This document shows positions 38,948 through 47,269 of a stretch of DNA of 64,000 bases, one piece after another. The stretch lies in the NCBI GenBank assembly GCA_963824985.1, contig CAWGRQ010000047.1:186001-250000 (forward strand), given 5' to 3'. The position numbers and the translations under genes are program-made. The notes under the pieces are model-generated. The model did not search any database, was not told the DNA's origin, and saw only the letters and a program-made list of their open reading frames with translations. Source of the DNA: JAFNAG01 sp963824985 (GTDB lineage Bacteria; Acidobacteriota; UBA6911). Every line of letters starts with the position of its first letter. Position 1 is the first letter of the stretch.

Positions 38948-39403
38948 TCAACGGATCGCCCGGTCCTTCGAAGCCAGTTCCTGGGTTTGTTTGCGTTTTC
39001 CCCAAATGAAAACACCGGCGATTCCAGCTATCGGCCCGATTATCGCGGCTAGTCCTTCTACCGGCTTATCCTGCAATATCAAATAGGTGCCAGCTATGAT
39101 TCCGGCAATGGCGATCAGGAATGCGAAAATCTGACCAAGGTGGCCGCGCCAAATGTTGGAGGTCGTGACTCTACTTTCGAGCTTGATGCGATGCTTCGAC
39201 TGATTTTCTGCCATGGTGACGATCCGGTTCGCAAGACCAGGCAAAACTTCATCGTATTCGCGCAGCATTGCGGGCGGCGGCATCGGGCCTGAGAACTGCT
39301 GGGCATGAAAAAGGGCAACGGTCGAAGCATTCGCAGACGCAGCTCTGGCGAGCTGAGCTTGTTCCTGCGCATCCTTCAGCAGCTTATTTTTCTTTTGGGA
39401 CAT
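38948..39403 (-). CDS. DUF2335-family membrane protein
   Basis: 151 residues. An N-terminal coiled region (LKDAQEQAQLARAASANAS) is followed by QQFSGPMPPPAMLREYDEVLPGLANRIVTMAENQSKHR, the DUF2335 core, then two membrane helices (GQIFAFLIAIAGIIAGTYLIL; LAAIIGPIAGIAGVFIW). These proteins are found mainly on mobile elements and prophages; function unknown. The upstream small gene overlaps its start by 20 bases. Confidence 0.75.
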   Translation of the reverse strand: MSQKKNKLLKDAQEQAQLARAASANASTVALFHAQQFSGPMPPPAMLREYDEVLPGLANRIVTMAENQSKHRIKLESRVTTSNIWRGHLGQIFAFLIAIAGIIAGTYLILQDKPVEGLAAIIGPIAGIAGVFIWGKRKQTQELASKDRAIR

Positions 39404-39590
39404 CTTGCATCGCGGAATTTAGATCACGCCCGACGTTGTGCCAATCGTTCAGCATTGCTTTGGAATCAGCTTCCTGCCCAGATGCACTTACGTTGTAGGC
39501 GTCAAAAATGCCCCACAGGTCCAACACACTGCCCGCGCCTGATGCGATGCTTGGTTGGGCGAAAAGAAAGTCAGTCGACCATTGAGACAT
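39384..39590 (-). CDS. Small protein preceding DUF2335
   Basis: 68 residues, reading into the DUF2335 gene with a 20-base overlap, so the two are translationally coupled. Soluble, with no recognised domain (SQWSTDFLFAQPSIASGAGSVLDLWG). The overlap supports it being real. Confidence 0.55.
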   Translation of the reverse strand: MSQWSTDFLFAQPSIASGAGSVLDLWGIFDAYNVSASGQEADSKAMLNDWHNVGRDLNSAMQDVPKEK

Positions 39591-39849
39591 TTTGCTATCC
39601 CCCTTAAGGCAAGGTAATCATAGCAGATATCGTCAAACTTGTTCAAAACATTTACTTCAACTTTTTGCATGGCAAAACAGGCTCGGGACGGAGGCGGTGT
39701 TTCCTCCGGGCCCGCGCTCCACGCACGAAGCACACCTCCGCGCACGTGTGGGCAAGATTCCAACGGGCGGGACCGAAGTCCAGTCCTCCGATCACCCGCC
39801 CGCGAGCCGGAAGCCGCCACCGATCACGACAGCCACGGCGATTCGAAGA

Positions 39850-40035
39850 TCAGTTTCCCGCCGCGAGCTTCGCGATCGGGTCTTCCGTAGGCACCGACAA
39901 TCCGCTGCGGACGGCGTCCTGCACGGTCTTGCACACGGTCCGCACGTAGGCGATGAGCTTGGCGGTGGCAGGGTCGTTCCAGACCGTGCGCGCCTGGCGG
40001 CAGGACGCCATGACGTCGTCTGACACGTACAGCAC
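39850..40035 (-). CDS. Possible small island protein
   Basis: 61 residues from GTG 40035, or longer if a rarer start is used, because the frame stays open upstream to a stop at about 40150. The composition (VSDDVMASCRQARTVWNDPATAKLIAYVRTVCKTVQDAV) looks protein-like and helical. No recognised family and no clear ribosome-binding site. It follows the gene at 40147-40443 on the same strand. Confidence 0.35.
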   Translation of the reverse strand: MLYVSDDVMASCRQARTVWNDPATAKLIAYVRTVCKTVQDAVRSGLSVPTEDPIAKLAAGN

Positions 40036-40146
40036 GCGCTCCAGCCGCGGCCAGGTGCAGACCGCGTCTTCAAGGTCGGGGTCGCTCCCGTCCTCAGCGG
40101 GCGATCGAGCCCGGTACCTCCCGCGCGGTCTCCCTATCGGGGACGT

Positions 40147-40443
40147 TTACCCACAGTGCAAAATCTTTCGCGCGTCGGATTTCAACGCGCTCAAAACCGT
40201 TTTCCTGTCGTCGTCGCCAAGGGTGAGAAGCTCCCAGGGGAGGGAAAGCATCGCGCTCTCAAGAATCCCCTGGCCGACCTCCGCCCGACGCCCGGCCTTG
40301 CGTAACCCGTCGCGCTCGTCTTCATCGGCTGCCTGCCTCCGTGCCGCACTCGATGCCCGGGCCTCGTCCTGGCACTGCACTTTGAGCGCTGTCAGCTTGC
40401 CAAGGGCTTCGCATGTGTCCTTAATCTCAACTGAGAATTTCAT
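40147..40443 (-). CDS. Hypothetical island protein, helical
   Basis: 98 residues from ATG 40443 with AGGAGA ten bases upstream. Mostly charged helix (LGKLTALKVQCQDEARASSAARRQAADEDERDGLRK), probably coiled-coil, and a C-terminal DRKTVLSALKSDARKIL. No membrane segment or known family. Confidence 0.5.
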   Translation of the reverse strand: MKFSVEIKDTCEALGKLTALKVQCQDEARASSAARRQAADEDERDGLRKAGRRAEVGQGILESAMLSLPWELLTLGDDDRKTVLSALKSDARKILHCG

Positions 40444-40978
40444 GTTTTCCCTGTCTCCTGTTGGGTTGTGGGTCGGCTCTGAGTGCCTGAAGCATTCACG
40501 TGTGAGGGCCGCCACGAGGTTTTTTGGGTGTAAGACGTGTCATGGTGTCGGCCTACGTCTCCTGGGGCATTTAAACGCGAGTTCATGGCGTGTGGGGCCG
40601 GCGTCCTGCCAAGAGAAGTTTCGAGGGTGCCGGAAAAAATTTGGGGCAGGGGCGAGGGCTCGAAAAAGAAAAAGCGGGAGGGACGGCAGGCGCGTGCGCT
40701 CTAATACGCTTATAGGGCAAAGCCCTCGGGGGTCCCGTTCGGGGGGGACCCCTGGGGGGGCAGCCAAACAATCTGCTACCACTTTGCTACCAAACCACCC
40801 CACACAGCCACGTTTTTCGGCCTGCCGGCATGGTTGCCACCGAATACCAATTCCTATTGATACTTGTGCGCAAAACTCCAGTATTGGCGCGGCTGCCGCG
40901 CAAACCAACAGAATCTGGTTTGTCTGGTTATGGGGGTGGTTTGTTGTGCCTTGATACGGGCCGGTTTGCCTCCAAGCG
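40444..40978. other. Right end of the island, non-coding
   Basis: 535 bases without a supported gene. Holds a G/C-rich hairpin near 40725-40760 with three runs of five to seven G, and the paired GCTACCA heptamers at 40775 and 40786 that mirror those at the left end of the island. Confidence 0.45.
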
Positions 40979-41010
40979 TACCGGGGGTTCGAATCACCCC
41001 CTCTCCGCCA
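40979..41010 (+). repeat. Right attachment site (partial tRNA-Ser copy)
   Basis: Copies the last 32 bases of tRNA-Ser (32849-32880) with one change in the T-stem (A at 40996). The preceding bases do not continue the tRNA, so it is an att duplicate and not a second tRNA. Confidence 0.85.
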
Positions 41011-41617
41011 TGCCCTTTATCTCCAATTAGCAGGAAACAGAGGAAACAGGACACGCATCAGAAAACCTGGGGAAACCTGGAGGGAAACCTGGACACCCAT
41101 TATTTATCTTTTTTCCTTATCTCAGCCTCCGAGGGGAGAGTGTGGAGTCGGGGCGGAGTCGGGGTCGGACCGACGGAAGTCACATTGATCTGCTGAGATA
41201 GTCATTCCTGCGGGCCTGAAATCGGGCTTACGCTCGATTTTCGGCCCTCTATTTTCATCCTCACGAGGTTTGCCGGCAATCCATGCCCGGCGGCGCCGAC
41301 CGGAAGCCTGGCCGAGTAAGCAGCGAGCAACGAGAATGGTCACCATGGCGATTCCGGGGCGCGGTGCGGTGCGATTCCGGCGTGGGTGCTCCAACTACGT
41401 CTGTAATTATAACGTTGCACGATCCCGATTTGGCAAGCACAAACAGGGCGCGAAAGTTGTTGTCCATTTCCTTCTCAGACCAAGATTTTTTGCTGCGATT
41501 GCCTCAAAGGTCTGGACTATTCAAACACCTGTGCTATATACCTGCGGATCCTGAAAATCAGCCTCAGGATTCTTTGTTCAGAGAGTCAGCAATATTTCTG
41601 GAGGAGTTCCAAGATAA
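41011..41617. other. Non-coding gap with short direct repeats
   Basis: 607 bases without a convincing gene. Next to the attachment site are two AGGAAACAG units (41032-41049) and three AAACCTGG units spaced ten to twelve bases (41061-41092), iteron-like. The end holds GGAGGAG (41600-41606) before the next gene. Confidence 0.45.
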
Positions 41618-42496
41618 ATGATAACCGGTGTTTTTTCGCTGCTGATGACTCCATTCAACAAGGATATGTCCCTGGACGAAGCAGGCCTGCGGTTTCTCAT
41701 CCGCCGGCAAGTGGAAGAAGGGGTCCACGGCCTGGCTCCTCTCGGTGTTACGGGAGAGAGCCCGGCGCTGACCGACGGCGAAATCAGGCGGGTCGTCGAG
41801 ATCTGCGTCGAGGAAGCGGACGGCAAATGCAAGGTCGCTCCCGACACATGCTCCTGCAATCTGGACCAGACAATCCGGCGCGCCGCCCTCTTTGCCGAGT
41901 TGGGCTGCGATCATGTTGTCGTGTTCGCGCCATTCCTGGTCAAACCTACCCAGGCCGGCCTGGTTGAGTTCTATCAGCGCATCGCAGACGCATCAAAGAT
42001 CCCGGTAATCCTCCATAATGTCCCCGAGCGGGCCGGCGTCAACATCGAACCGAGTACCTATGCCAAGCTCATGCGCCATGGAAACATAATCGCCACCAAA
42101 GACGGCAAAAAGGAACTGGACCATCTCGCGAATATCCTCTATCTCGCTCGCGGCACATCGTTCGGCGTCCTGACCGGAAAAGACACGACGGCCTACCCGT
42201 TGATGTCGTTTGGCGGCCACGGTGTGTTTGCTGTGGCGGCCAACATCGTTCCGGGGGTGATGCGGAAACTCATGGATCTTTGTATGAGTGGCGACTGGAA
42301 CAAGGCGCGGGAGATCCACTACGCCTACTACGAGCTTTTTGAGGCATTGCGGATGGAGACCAATCCCATGGCAGTGAAGGAAGCCCTCAGTCTGATGGGA
42401 CTCCCCGGTGGACCTCTGCGGTTGCCCTTGACTCCACTCAGCCTCCTAAACCGGGAAATCCTGCAGAGACTCCTGAAAGAGCGGGGATTGCTTTGA
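41618..42496 (+). CDS. DapA-superfamily protein lacking the DHDPS catalytic triad
   Basis: 292 residues, collinear with E. coli dihydrodipicolinate synthase without gaps at the active site. Schiff-base Lys161 (IIATKDG) and Arg138 are kept, as is GxTGES. The catalytic triad is replaced: Thr44 is Val (LGVTGE), Tyr107 is Leu (APFLVKP), Tyr133 is His (ILHNVP). It should therefore still form a Schiff base with a 2-oxo acid such as pyruvate, but catalyse a different aldol or lyase reaction. Its stop overlaps the start of the homoserine-kinase-like gene, so the two act together or at least are coupled. Not a safe dapA. Confidence 0.85.
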   Translation: MITGVFSLLMTPFNKDMSLDEAGLRFLIRRQVEEGVHGLAPLGVTGESPALTDGEIRRVVEICVEEADGKCKVAPDTCSCNLDQTIRRAALFAELGCDHVVVFAPFLVKPTQAGLVEFYQRIADASKIPVILHNVPERAGVNIEPSTYAKLMRHGNIIATKDGKKELDHLANILYLARGTSFGVLTGKDTTAYPLMSFGGHGVFAVAANIVPGVMRKLMDLCMSGDWNKAREIHYAYYELFEALRMETNPMAVKEALSLMGLPGGPLRLPLTPLSLLNREILQRLLKERGLL

Positions 42497-43416
42497 AGAC
42501 GATCTCCCTCCAGGCGCCGGCAACCATCGCCAATTTCGGCCCCGGCTTTGACATTTTTGCGCTGGCCCTCGACGCTCCCTGCGACTTTTTCCGAATCCGG
42601 CGCCTGGAGAGCCAAGACGTCCGGGTCCGGATCGTCGACGGCACCGAAATCCTGCCGACTGAAGCGGACAAAAACACTGCCGGATTGGCGGCTCTCCATT
42701 TCTTCAGGAAGACCGGCATCCGCGGAGGCGCCGAGATCGAGATCATCAAAAGGATGTCCATCGCGTCCGGCCTGGGTTCTTCCGCAGCCTCGGCCGCAGC
42801 CACCGTTTTCAGCCTGAACAACCTTTTCCAGACCGGCCTCGAAGATGCGGACATGATTGAAATCATGAGCCAAGGGGAAGTAGCATCGGGGGGCACGCCC
42901 CACGCCGACAACGTCGCGGCATGCTTCCTTGGCGGATTCGTCATCATCAGAAACCGTTACCCTCTCCGGATCGACCGCATCGAGGTGCCCGAGATTCCGA
43001 TCGTAATCCGGGTTCAGCGGAAATCGTTCACCACCTCGCGCGGGCTTATCCCCTCTCATTTCCCGCTCACCCAGGTGAAGGAGCAAATGGCATGGTGTGC
43101 CGCGCTGGTCCGCGCCATGCCTTCGGGGAACCTGGCGATTATTGGAGACGCCGTCAACCGCGACCATATTTCGGAGCCCGTCCGCTCGCGCTACATCGAT
43201 GGTTATGCCGAACTCAAGGAGCGGGCCCTCAAGGCAGGAGCTCTGGGCATCAACGTCAGCGGCGGCGGTTCATCTGTTTTTGCGATTTGCCCCCCGGACC
43301 GGCTCGATCGCGTGGCACGGGAGATGAAATCCCCGATCGAGAACGATGCCGGGGCGCCACTCGTCCTGATTACAAAATCGTCGAATCATGGAGTTCGGGA
43401 AATCGATGGATTGTAA
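42493..43416 (+). CDS. thrB: Homoserine kinase (GHMP family)
   Basis: 307 residues from TTG 42493, which overlaps the TGA of the previous gene. GHMP motifs: N-terminal PATIANFGPGFD, the ATP-loop IASGLGSSAASAAA, and C-terminal NVSGGGSSVFAI. Also GGTPHADNVAACFLGG, typical of ThrB. It phosphorylates homoserine (or a related alcohol) with ATP in threonine synthesis. No other threonine gene is near; coupling to the unusual DapA-like protein is notable. Confidence 0.85.
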   Translation: MKTISLQAPATIANFGPGFDIFALALDAPCDFFRIRRLESQDVRVRIVDGTEILPTEADKNTAGLAALHFFRKTGIRGGAEIEIIKRMSIASGLGSSAASAAATVFSLNNLFQTGLEDADMIEIMSQGEVASGGTPHADNVAACFLGGFVIIRNRYPLRIDRIEVPEIPIVIRVQRKSFTTSRGLIPSHFPLTQVKEQMAWCAALVRAMPSGNLAIIGDAVNRDHISEPVRSRYIDGYAELKERALKAGALGINVSGGGSSVFAICPPDRLDRVAREMKSPIENDAGAPLVLITKSSNHGVREIDGL

Positions 43417-43434
43417 AGTTGAGTGGGGTCACCC

Positions 43435-43518
43435 AGGTCTGGAAAATATACTTTTGCCGGCGTTGCTCACCGAACAGCAGGCAGCCCGAACCAAAAGTAA
43501 ATTTTCCACACCTGACCC
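43435..43518 (+). repeat. Family T palindrome, copy 1
   Basis: Inverted ends AGGTCTGGAAAATATACTTTTG and its complement around a loop GCCGGCGTTGCTCACCGAACAG. The same unit in the same orientation recurs at 45823-45900, so the two flank the amidase gene. Confidence 0.65.
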
Positions 43519-43607
43519 GGGTTCGCGAGCGGATCGAGCCGATGGATGCCGGGTGGGGCTTCGTCTTCCGGTTTCCGTATAAGAAGCCACGGCAGCCTGA
43601 TTTTTCG

Positions 43608-43886
43608 TAATTGTTTAGCCAAATCAATGGATGAAGAAGCAAATCGCAAAGGCGCAAGGACGCAAAGACCGACACCGAGCAACAGGCGTGGGCGCAGCGC
43701 TTCGCGCTGGCGCATCCTTGGGCGAGCCGCGGGAGAAAGCGCGGGCAGCGGCTACTCAGGAGGATTGCGCTTTCTCGCGCGGCTCGCCCAAGGATGCGGC
43801 CGTAGGCCGCCCACGCCCGCGAACCGAAAGGAATCTCTTTGCGTCCTCGCGTCTTTGCGTTCTGCTGTTCAGCATCGGCTCAACAG
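43608..43886 (+). repeat. Family R nested palindromic repeat, copy 3 (long form)
   Basis: Begins TAATTGTTTAGCC and ends GGCTCAACAG. Contains in its centre an additional hairpin with arms GAGCCGCGGGAGAAAGCGC and GCGCTTTCTCGCGCGGCTC around a ~24-base loop, which is absent from copies 1 and 2. Confidence 0.8.
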
Positions 43887-44003
43887 TTGCGATTTTTCTT
43901 GCAAATAGTCGGAGAGGTCGTTGATAAAGACTCCATCCGGCAGCTCGATGCACGAGTCAATGCCCGATCCGATGAACCGAAAAACGGCTTATGGAGGACC
44001 ACC

Positions 44004-45782
44004 GTGACCATCCCAAATGACCCCGTTGAATATGCGCAGAGCGAATCGGAACCCGGGGAACCCGACCGGGCAGATACCCGCGGCGTAGACCGCCGGACGT
44101 TCATGCTCCTGTCGCTCGCGGCCACGGCAGCCGGGACGCTGGGCGTCGAATCGACGCGTGCCCAGGGGGCGGGCGCGCCGGCCCAACAGCAACCGCCGCC
44201 GCCCGTTCCGCTCGGCAACGGCGAAGCGCCGGCGTTGCAGTTTCAGCCGTACCCCGGCGGCACGGGCGCCATGATGGAGAAGCTCGCACGGGAGCGGGGA
44301 CGGGCGGCGTTTGATCGTTCCGTGTTTACGGTTGAGCCATGGCGCGGGCCGGTTCCGGCATCTCCCGACGAGGTTGCCTTTCTTCCGGCTCACAGGCTCT
44401 CCGCCCTCCTGAAGGAGCGCAAGATGTCGTCCGTTCAGCTGACCGACATCTACCTCGCGCGTCTGAAACGCCTGAATTCCACGCTGCTTTGTGCCGTGAC
44501 AATCATGGAAGAACAGGCGCGGGCGGAGGCGGCGAAGGCCGACGCCGAGATTAAGGCAGGCAGGTATCGCGGCCCGCTTCACGGCCTTCCGTACGGGATT
44601 AAGGATCTATTCTCGACCAAGGGCGTACCGACGACCTGGGGCGCCGCGGACTTCGAGAACCGCATTATCGACGAGGACGCCGAGGTTGTGGTGCGGTTGC
44701 GCAACGCAGGCGCCGTGCTGATCGCGAAGCTCGCGACCGGGCTGTTTGCGCAGAACGACCAGTGGTTCAGGGGACGCACGAACAACCCGTGGAACCCCGC
44801 GCAGGGATCGAGCGGATCGTCCGCCGGCCCGGCATCGGCGACCGTCGCCGGCTGCGTGGCATTTTCCATCGGAACTGAGACCCAGGGATCCATTGTCTCG
44901 CCGACGATCCGTTGTGGGGCAAACGCGCTCCGTCCGACCTTCGGCAGGGTGAGCCGGTACGGCGGCATGGTGCTCGCCTGGTCCATGGACCGCGTCGGGC
45001 CGATATGCCGCACGATTGAAGACTGCGCGATGGTCTTCAATGCGATTCATGGCGTGGACGAGAAGGACCCGTCGACCGTCATGACGCCGTTCCGGTTCGA
45101 CCGCAATATCGCACTGGCATCGCTGCGCATCGGAGTGGATCCGAGTGCTCCCAAGGAACTCGTGGCCAAGCTGATCGAACTTGGGGCAAAGCCCAGGGAA
45201 GTCGGCCCGCGTCCGACAGTCGCGGGGATTGGAGGCGGCGCCCTCGGCGTCGAAGGGGCAGCCGCATTCGACGAATATGTGCAGCGGAAGGCGAAGGAGA
45301 TCGGTCTGGACCTGACGAACCTTCCGGAGCCTGCCGGCCGCGGCAGCGGCGGCAGCGGGCGCGGCGGCGCGGCAGCGGGCGGCGCCCGGGGCGGCACGCC
45401 GGCGAACCCGATGGCCCCGGCCGACTGGAATCCCCGCTTCGTGAACGGCCGCACAGCGCGCGCCTTCGAGTATGTACAGGGCCAGCGGCGGCGCTACCTG
45501 CTCATCAGCCGGTGGGCGGACTATATGAAGGATCTCGACCTGTTTATCGGCAATCCCCAGGCCGACGTCGGAGCCAACGCCCAGACGGGGCACCCGTGCG
45601 TGGTAGTTCCTTACAAATTCGACGTGCCGCAGCAGGGAGGCGGCCGGGGCGGCGGGACGCAGCCGCCTCTCGACCTCAAGCCCCAGCCGATCTGTGCCGT
45701 GATGGTCGGCAACCTGTTTGCCGACGACGTCATCCTGTCGGTTGCCCATCAGCTGCAGGTCGCACACCGATGTGCACCTTAA
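44004..45782 (+). CDS. Tat-exported amidase-signature hydrolase
   Basis: 592 residues from GTG 44004 (GGAGG at 43993-43997). Twin-arginine signal DRRTFMLLSLAATAAG (Arg30-Arg31), so exported folded. Amidase-signature triad: Lys200 in YGIKDLF, the cis-Ser in QGSSGSSAG (269/270), and nucleophile Ser295 in TQGSIVSP. A Gly-Ala-Arg-rich low-complexity insert lies near residues 445-475. It hydrolyses an amide bond outside the cytoplasm; the substrate is unknown. It is not GatA, whose signal-free cytoplasmic form lacks this leader. Bracketed by family T repeats. Confidence 0.85.
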   Translation: MTIPNDPVEYAQSESEPGEPDRADTRGVDRRTFMLLSLAATAAGTLGVESTRAQGAGAPAQQQPPPPVPLGNGEAPALQFQPYPGGTGAMMEKLARERGRAAFDRSVFTVEPWRGPVPASPDEVAFLPAHRLSALLKERKMSSVQLTDIYLARLKRLNSTLLCAVTIMEEQARAEAAKADAEIKAGRYRGPLHGLPYGIKDLFSTKGVPTTWGAADFENRIIDEDAEVVVRLRNAGAVLIAKLATGLFAQNDQWFRGRTNNPWNPAQGSSGSSAGPASATVAGCVAFSIGTETQGSIVSPTIRCGANALRPTFGRVSRYGGMVLAWSMDRVGPICRTIEDCAMVFNAIHGVDEKDPSTVMTPFRFDRNIALASLRIGVDPSAPKELVAKLIELGAKPREVGPRPTVAGIGGGALGVEGAAAFDEYVQRKAKEIGLDLTNLPEPAGRGSGGSGRGGAAAGGARGGTPANPMAPADWNPRFVNGRTARAFEYVQGQRRRYLLISRWADYMKDLDLFIGNPQADVGANAQTGHPCVVVPYKFDVPQQGGGRGGGTQPPLDLKPQPICAVMVGNLFADDVILSVAHQLQVAHRCAP

Positions 45783-45822
45783 ACATCCGATGCTGTTGTG
45801 ATTCGGGAGTGGGAGCGGGGTC

Positions 45823-45900
45823 AGGTCTGGAAGATCCACTTTTGCCGGCGTTGCTCACCGAACCACAGGCAGTGCGAATCAAAAGTAAATTTCCGGACCT
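45823..45900 (+). repeat. Family T palindrome, copy 2
   Basis: AGGTCTGGAAGATCCACTTTTG and a complementary right arm ending GGACCT around GCCGGCGTTGCTCACCGAAC. Matches copy 1 at 43435-43518 in the same orientation. Confidence 0.65.
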
Positions 45901-45937
45901 GATCCCGGTTTGTCGCCCGATTTCAAGGTCTCTGAAA

Positions 45938-46762
45938 TCAGGAACGCGGCTTATTGGCCCGAATGAACGCGCTCATGAACCGGCCGTCGACCTGGGGCCC
46001 GATCGCTTCGACGTCAATCCCCTTGTCCAGCAGAAACGACAAGGCGTCCTCAGTCTTGAAGATCCGGGTCGGCTCGATGTCGATCCCCCCGAAACCCGCC
46101 GCCGCCAGCTTCGCCCGGTACTCATTCTCCTCCAGGGCGCCGGCCACACAGCCTACCCAGAGCAGGATGTTCTTGCGTATCTCCGGAGGGATTTCCCCCC
46201 GGGTGACCACATCCGATACGGCAAGGCGCCCGCCCGGCTTCAATACCCGGAAGGCTTCCGACAGCACGCGGTCCTTGTTCGCCGACAGATTGATGACGCA
46301 GTTGGATATGATGACGTCCACCGAGTTATCCGGAAGCGGGATGTTTTCAATCTCGCCCTTCAGGAACTCCACGTTGGCCGCGCCCGCTTTGCGCCGGTTG
46401 GCTTCCGCGAGCGCCAGCATCTCATCGGTCATATCCAGGCCGTAAGCCTTGCCCGCGGGACCCACCCGTTTCGCGGATAAAAGGACGTCAATGCCGCCCC
46501 CGGAACCGAGGTCGAGTACGGTTTCGCCCGGCTTCAATTCCGCAAGCGCCGTGGGATTGCCGCATCCAAGGGACGCCAGCACGGCGGTCTCAGGCAATTG
46601 ATCGATCTGGGCTGCATCATACAGATTGCCCGTGATCGGATCCGAACATTGCTGTCCGGACGGCGTCGAACCACAGCAGCAGCTGTTGCCGCTCTGGATA
46701 ACATTGAGGGCCGCCTGACCATATTTTTCTTTCACCACATCCTTGATGTTCCCGGTGCTCAT
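45938..46762 (-). CDS. arsM: Arsenite S-adenosylmethionine methyltransferase
   Basis: 274 residues. SAM-binding VLDLGSGGGIDV. Three cysteines placed as in ArsM arsenite-binding sites: Cys67 (LGCGNP), Cys155 (SNCVINLS) and Cys205 (GCVAGAL), plus a CCC cluster near residue 28-30. Converts As(III) to methylated forms in the cytoplasm for detoxification. Eight bases separate it from arsR upstream on the same strand, so it is the second gene of an arsenic-responsive operon. Confidence 0.92.
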   Translation of the reverse strand: MSTGNIKDVVKEKYGQAALNVIQSGNSCCCGSTPSGQQCSDPITGNLYDAAQIDQLPETAVLASLGCGNPTALAELKPGETVLDLGSGGGIDVLLSAKRVGPAGKAYGLDMTDEMLALAEANRRKAGAANVEFLKGEIENIPLPDNSVDVIISNCVINLSANKDRVLSEAFRVLKPGGRLAVSDVVTRGEIPPEIRKNILLWVGCVAGALEENEYRAKLAAAGFGGIDIEPTRIFKTEDALSFLLDKGIDVEAIGPQVDGRFMSAFIRANKPRS

Positions 46763-46770
46763 ACACTCTC

Positions 46771-47116
46771 CTATTTAATAAATTGAAGCATCTTTTCCGG
46801 ATCGATCGCCTGGGAGCGAGAACAGCATTCGGCATACAGGAAACGCAGCAATTCCTGCAGGCCTTCGGTATTGGCCGTATAGCGCAGGAACGTGCCCTCC
46901 CGTTTGACCCCCACCAGTTTCTCGTTTTTGAGCTTATCCAGATGATGGGACAGATTGGACGGCGTGATTCCCAACTCAGCCTGAATCTCGTTCACCACCA
47001 TGCCAGCCCGGGTGAGCCGCCAGCAGCAGGCGCAGGATACGAAGCCGCGATTCGGTTCCCAGGGCCGCCAGCATGTCGGCGTAGCGGGTGATTTCTTCCG
47101 ATTGATCACTCGTCAT
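46771..47116 (-). CDS. arsR: ArsR-family repressor (single frameshift)
   Basis: Starts ATG 47116 behind AAGGAG (47124-47129): DQSEEITRYADMLAALG, ESRLRILRLL. About position 47013 one extra base in a CCCGGG run moves the frame, after which the winged helix continues: GMVVNEIQAELGITPSNLSHHLDKLKNEKLVG, REGTFLRYTA. The C-terminus has a CC pair (YAECCSRSQAI) that probably binds As(III). As written, the protein would be broken. It represses arsR-arsM until arsenite binds. Confidence 0.82.
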
Positions 47117-47154
47117 TGCAAATCTCCTTGCCCATTCATTCTATTGTTCCACTA

Positions 47155-47182
47155 ATAATATAATTATGGAATTATAAGTCAA
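47155..47182 (-). promoter_or_regulatory. Promoter of arsR-arsM
   Basis: On the minus strand: TTGACT (47182-47177), 16-base spacer, TATTAT (47160-47155), 39 bases before the arsR ATG. The AT-rich spacer and following TTCCA/TGGAA inverted words may be the ArsR operator. Confidence 0.6.
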
Positions 47183-47184
47183 GA

Positions 47185-47263
47185 AAAAAGGGGACATTCC
47201 GAACTTCTCGCTATCTTCGCTTTGGAAAACAAGATACGAAGAAATTCGGAATGTCCCCTTTTT
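47185..47263 (-). terminator. Long hairpin between the Nfu-like gene and arsR
   Basis: Perfect 19-base arms at 47185-47203 and 47245-47263 (GGGGACATTCCGAA core) flanked by A and T runs, with a partly paired 41-base loop. It lies seven bases past the stop of the Nfu-like gene and just upstream of the arsR promoter. The stem ends in T-rich DNA in the minus direction, so it could terminate transcription, but the shape also suits a REP-type repeat; a decayed relative (GCGGACATTCCGATCTT) is near 27356. Confidence 0.5.
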
Positions 47264-47269
47264 CGTTTT

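Noticed and set aside
40971..41010. A second tRNA gene at the right island end
   Set aside because: Only the 3' T-arm and acceptor strand are present; the preceding sequence cannot form the remaining arms, so it is an attachment-site copy.
41618..42496. Plain annotation as dapA (4-hydroxy-tetrahydrodipicolinate synthase)
   Set aside because: All three catalytic triad residues are substituted although Lys161 is kept, so the specific enzyme name is not supported.
44607..45839. 410-codon minus-strand frame opposite the amidase
   Set aside because: The amidase on the plus strand has a complete catalytic triad and Tat signal; the antisense frame shows no family features.
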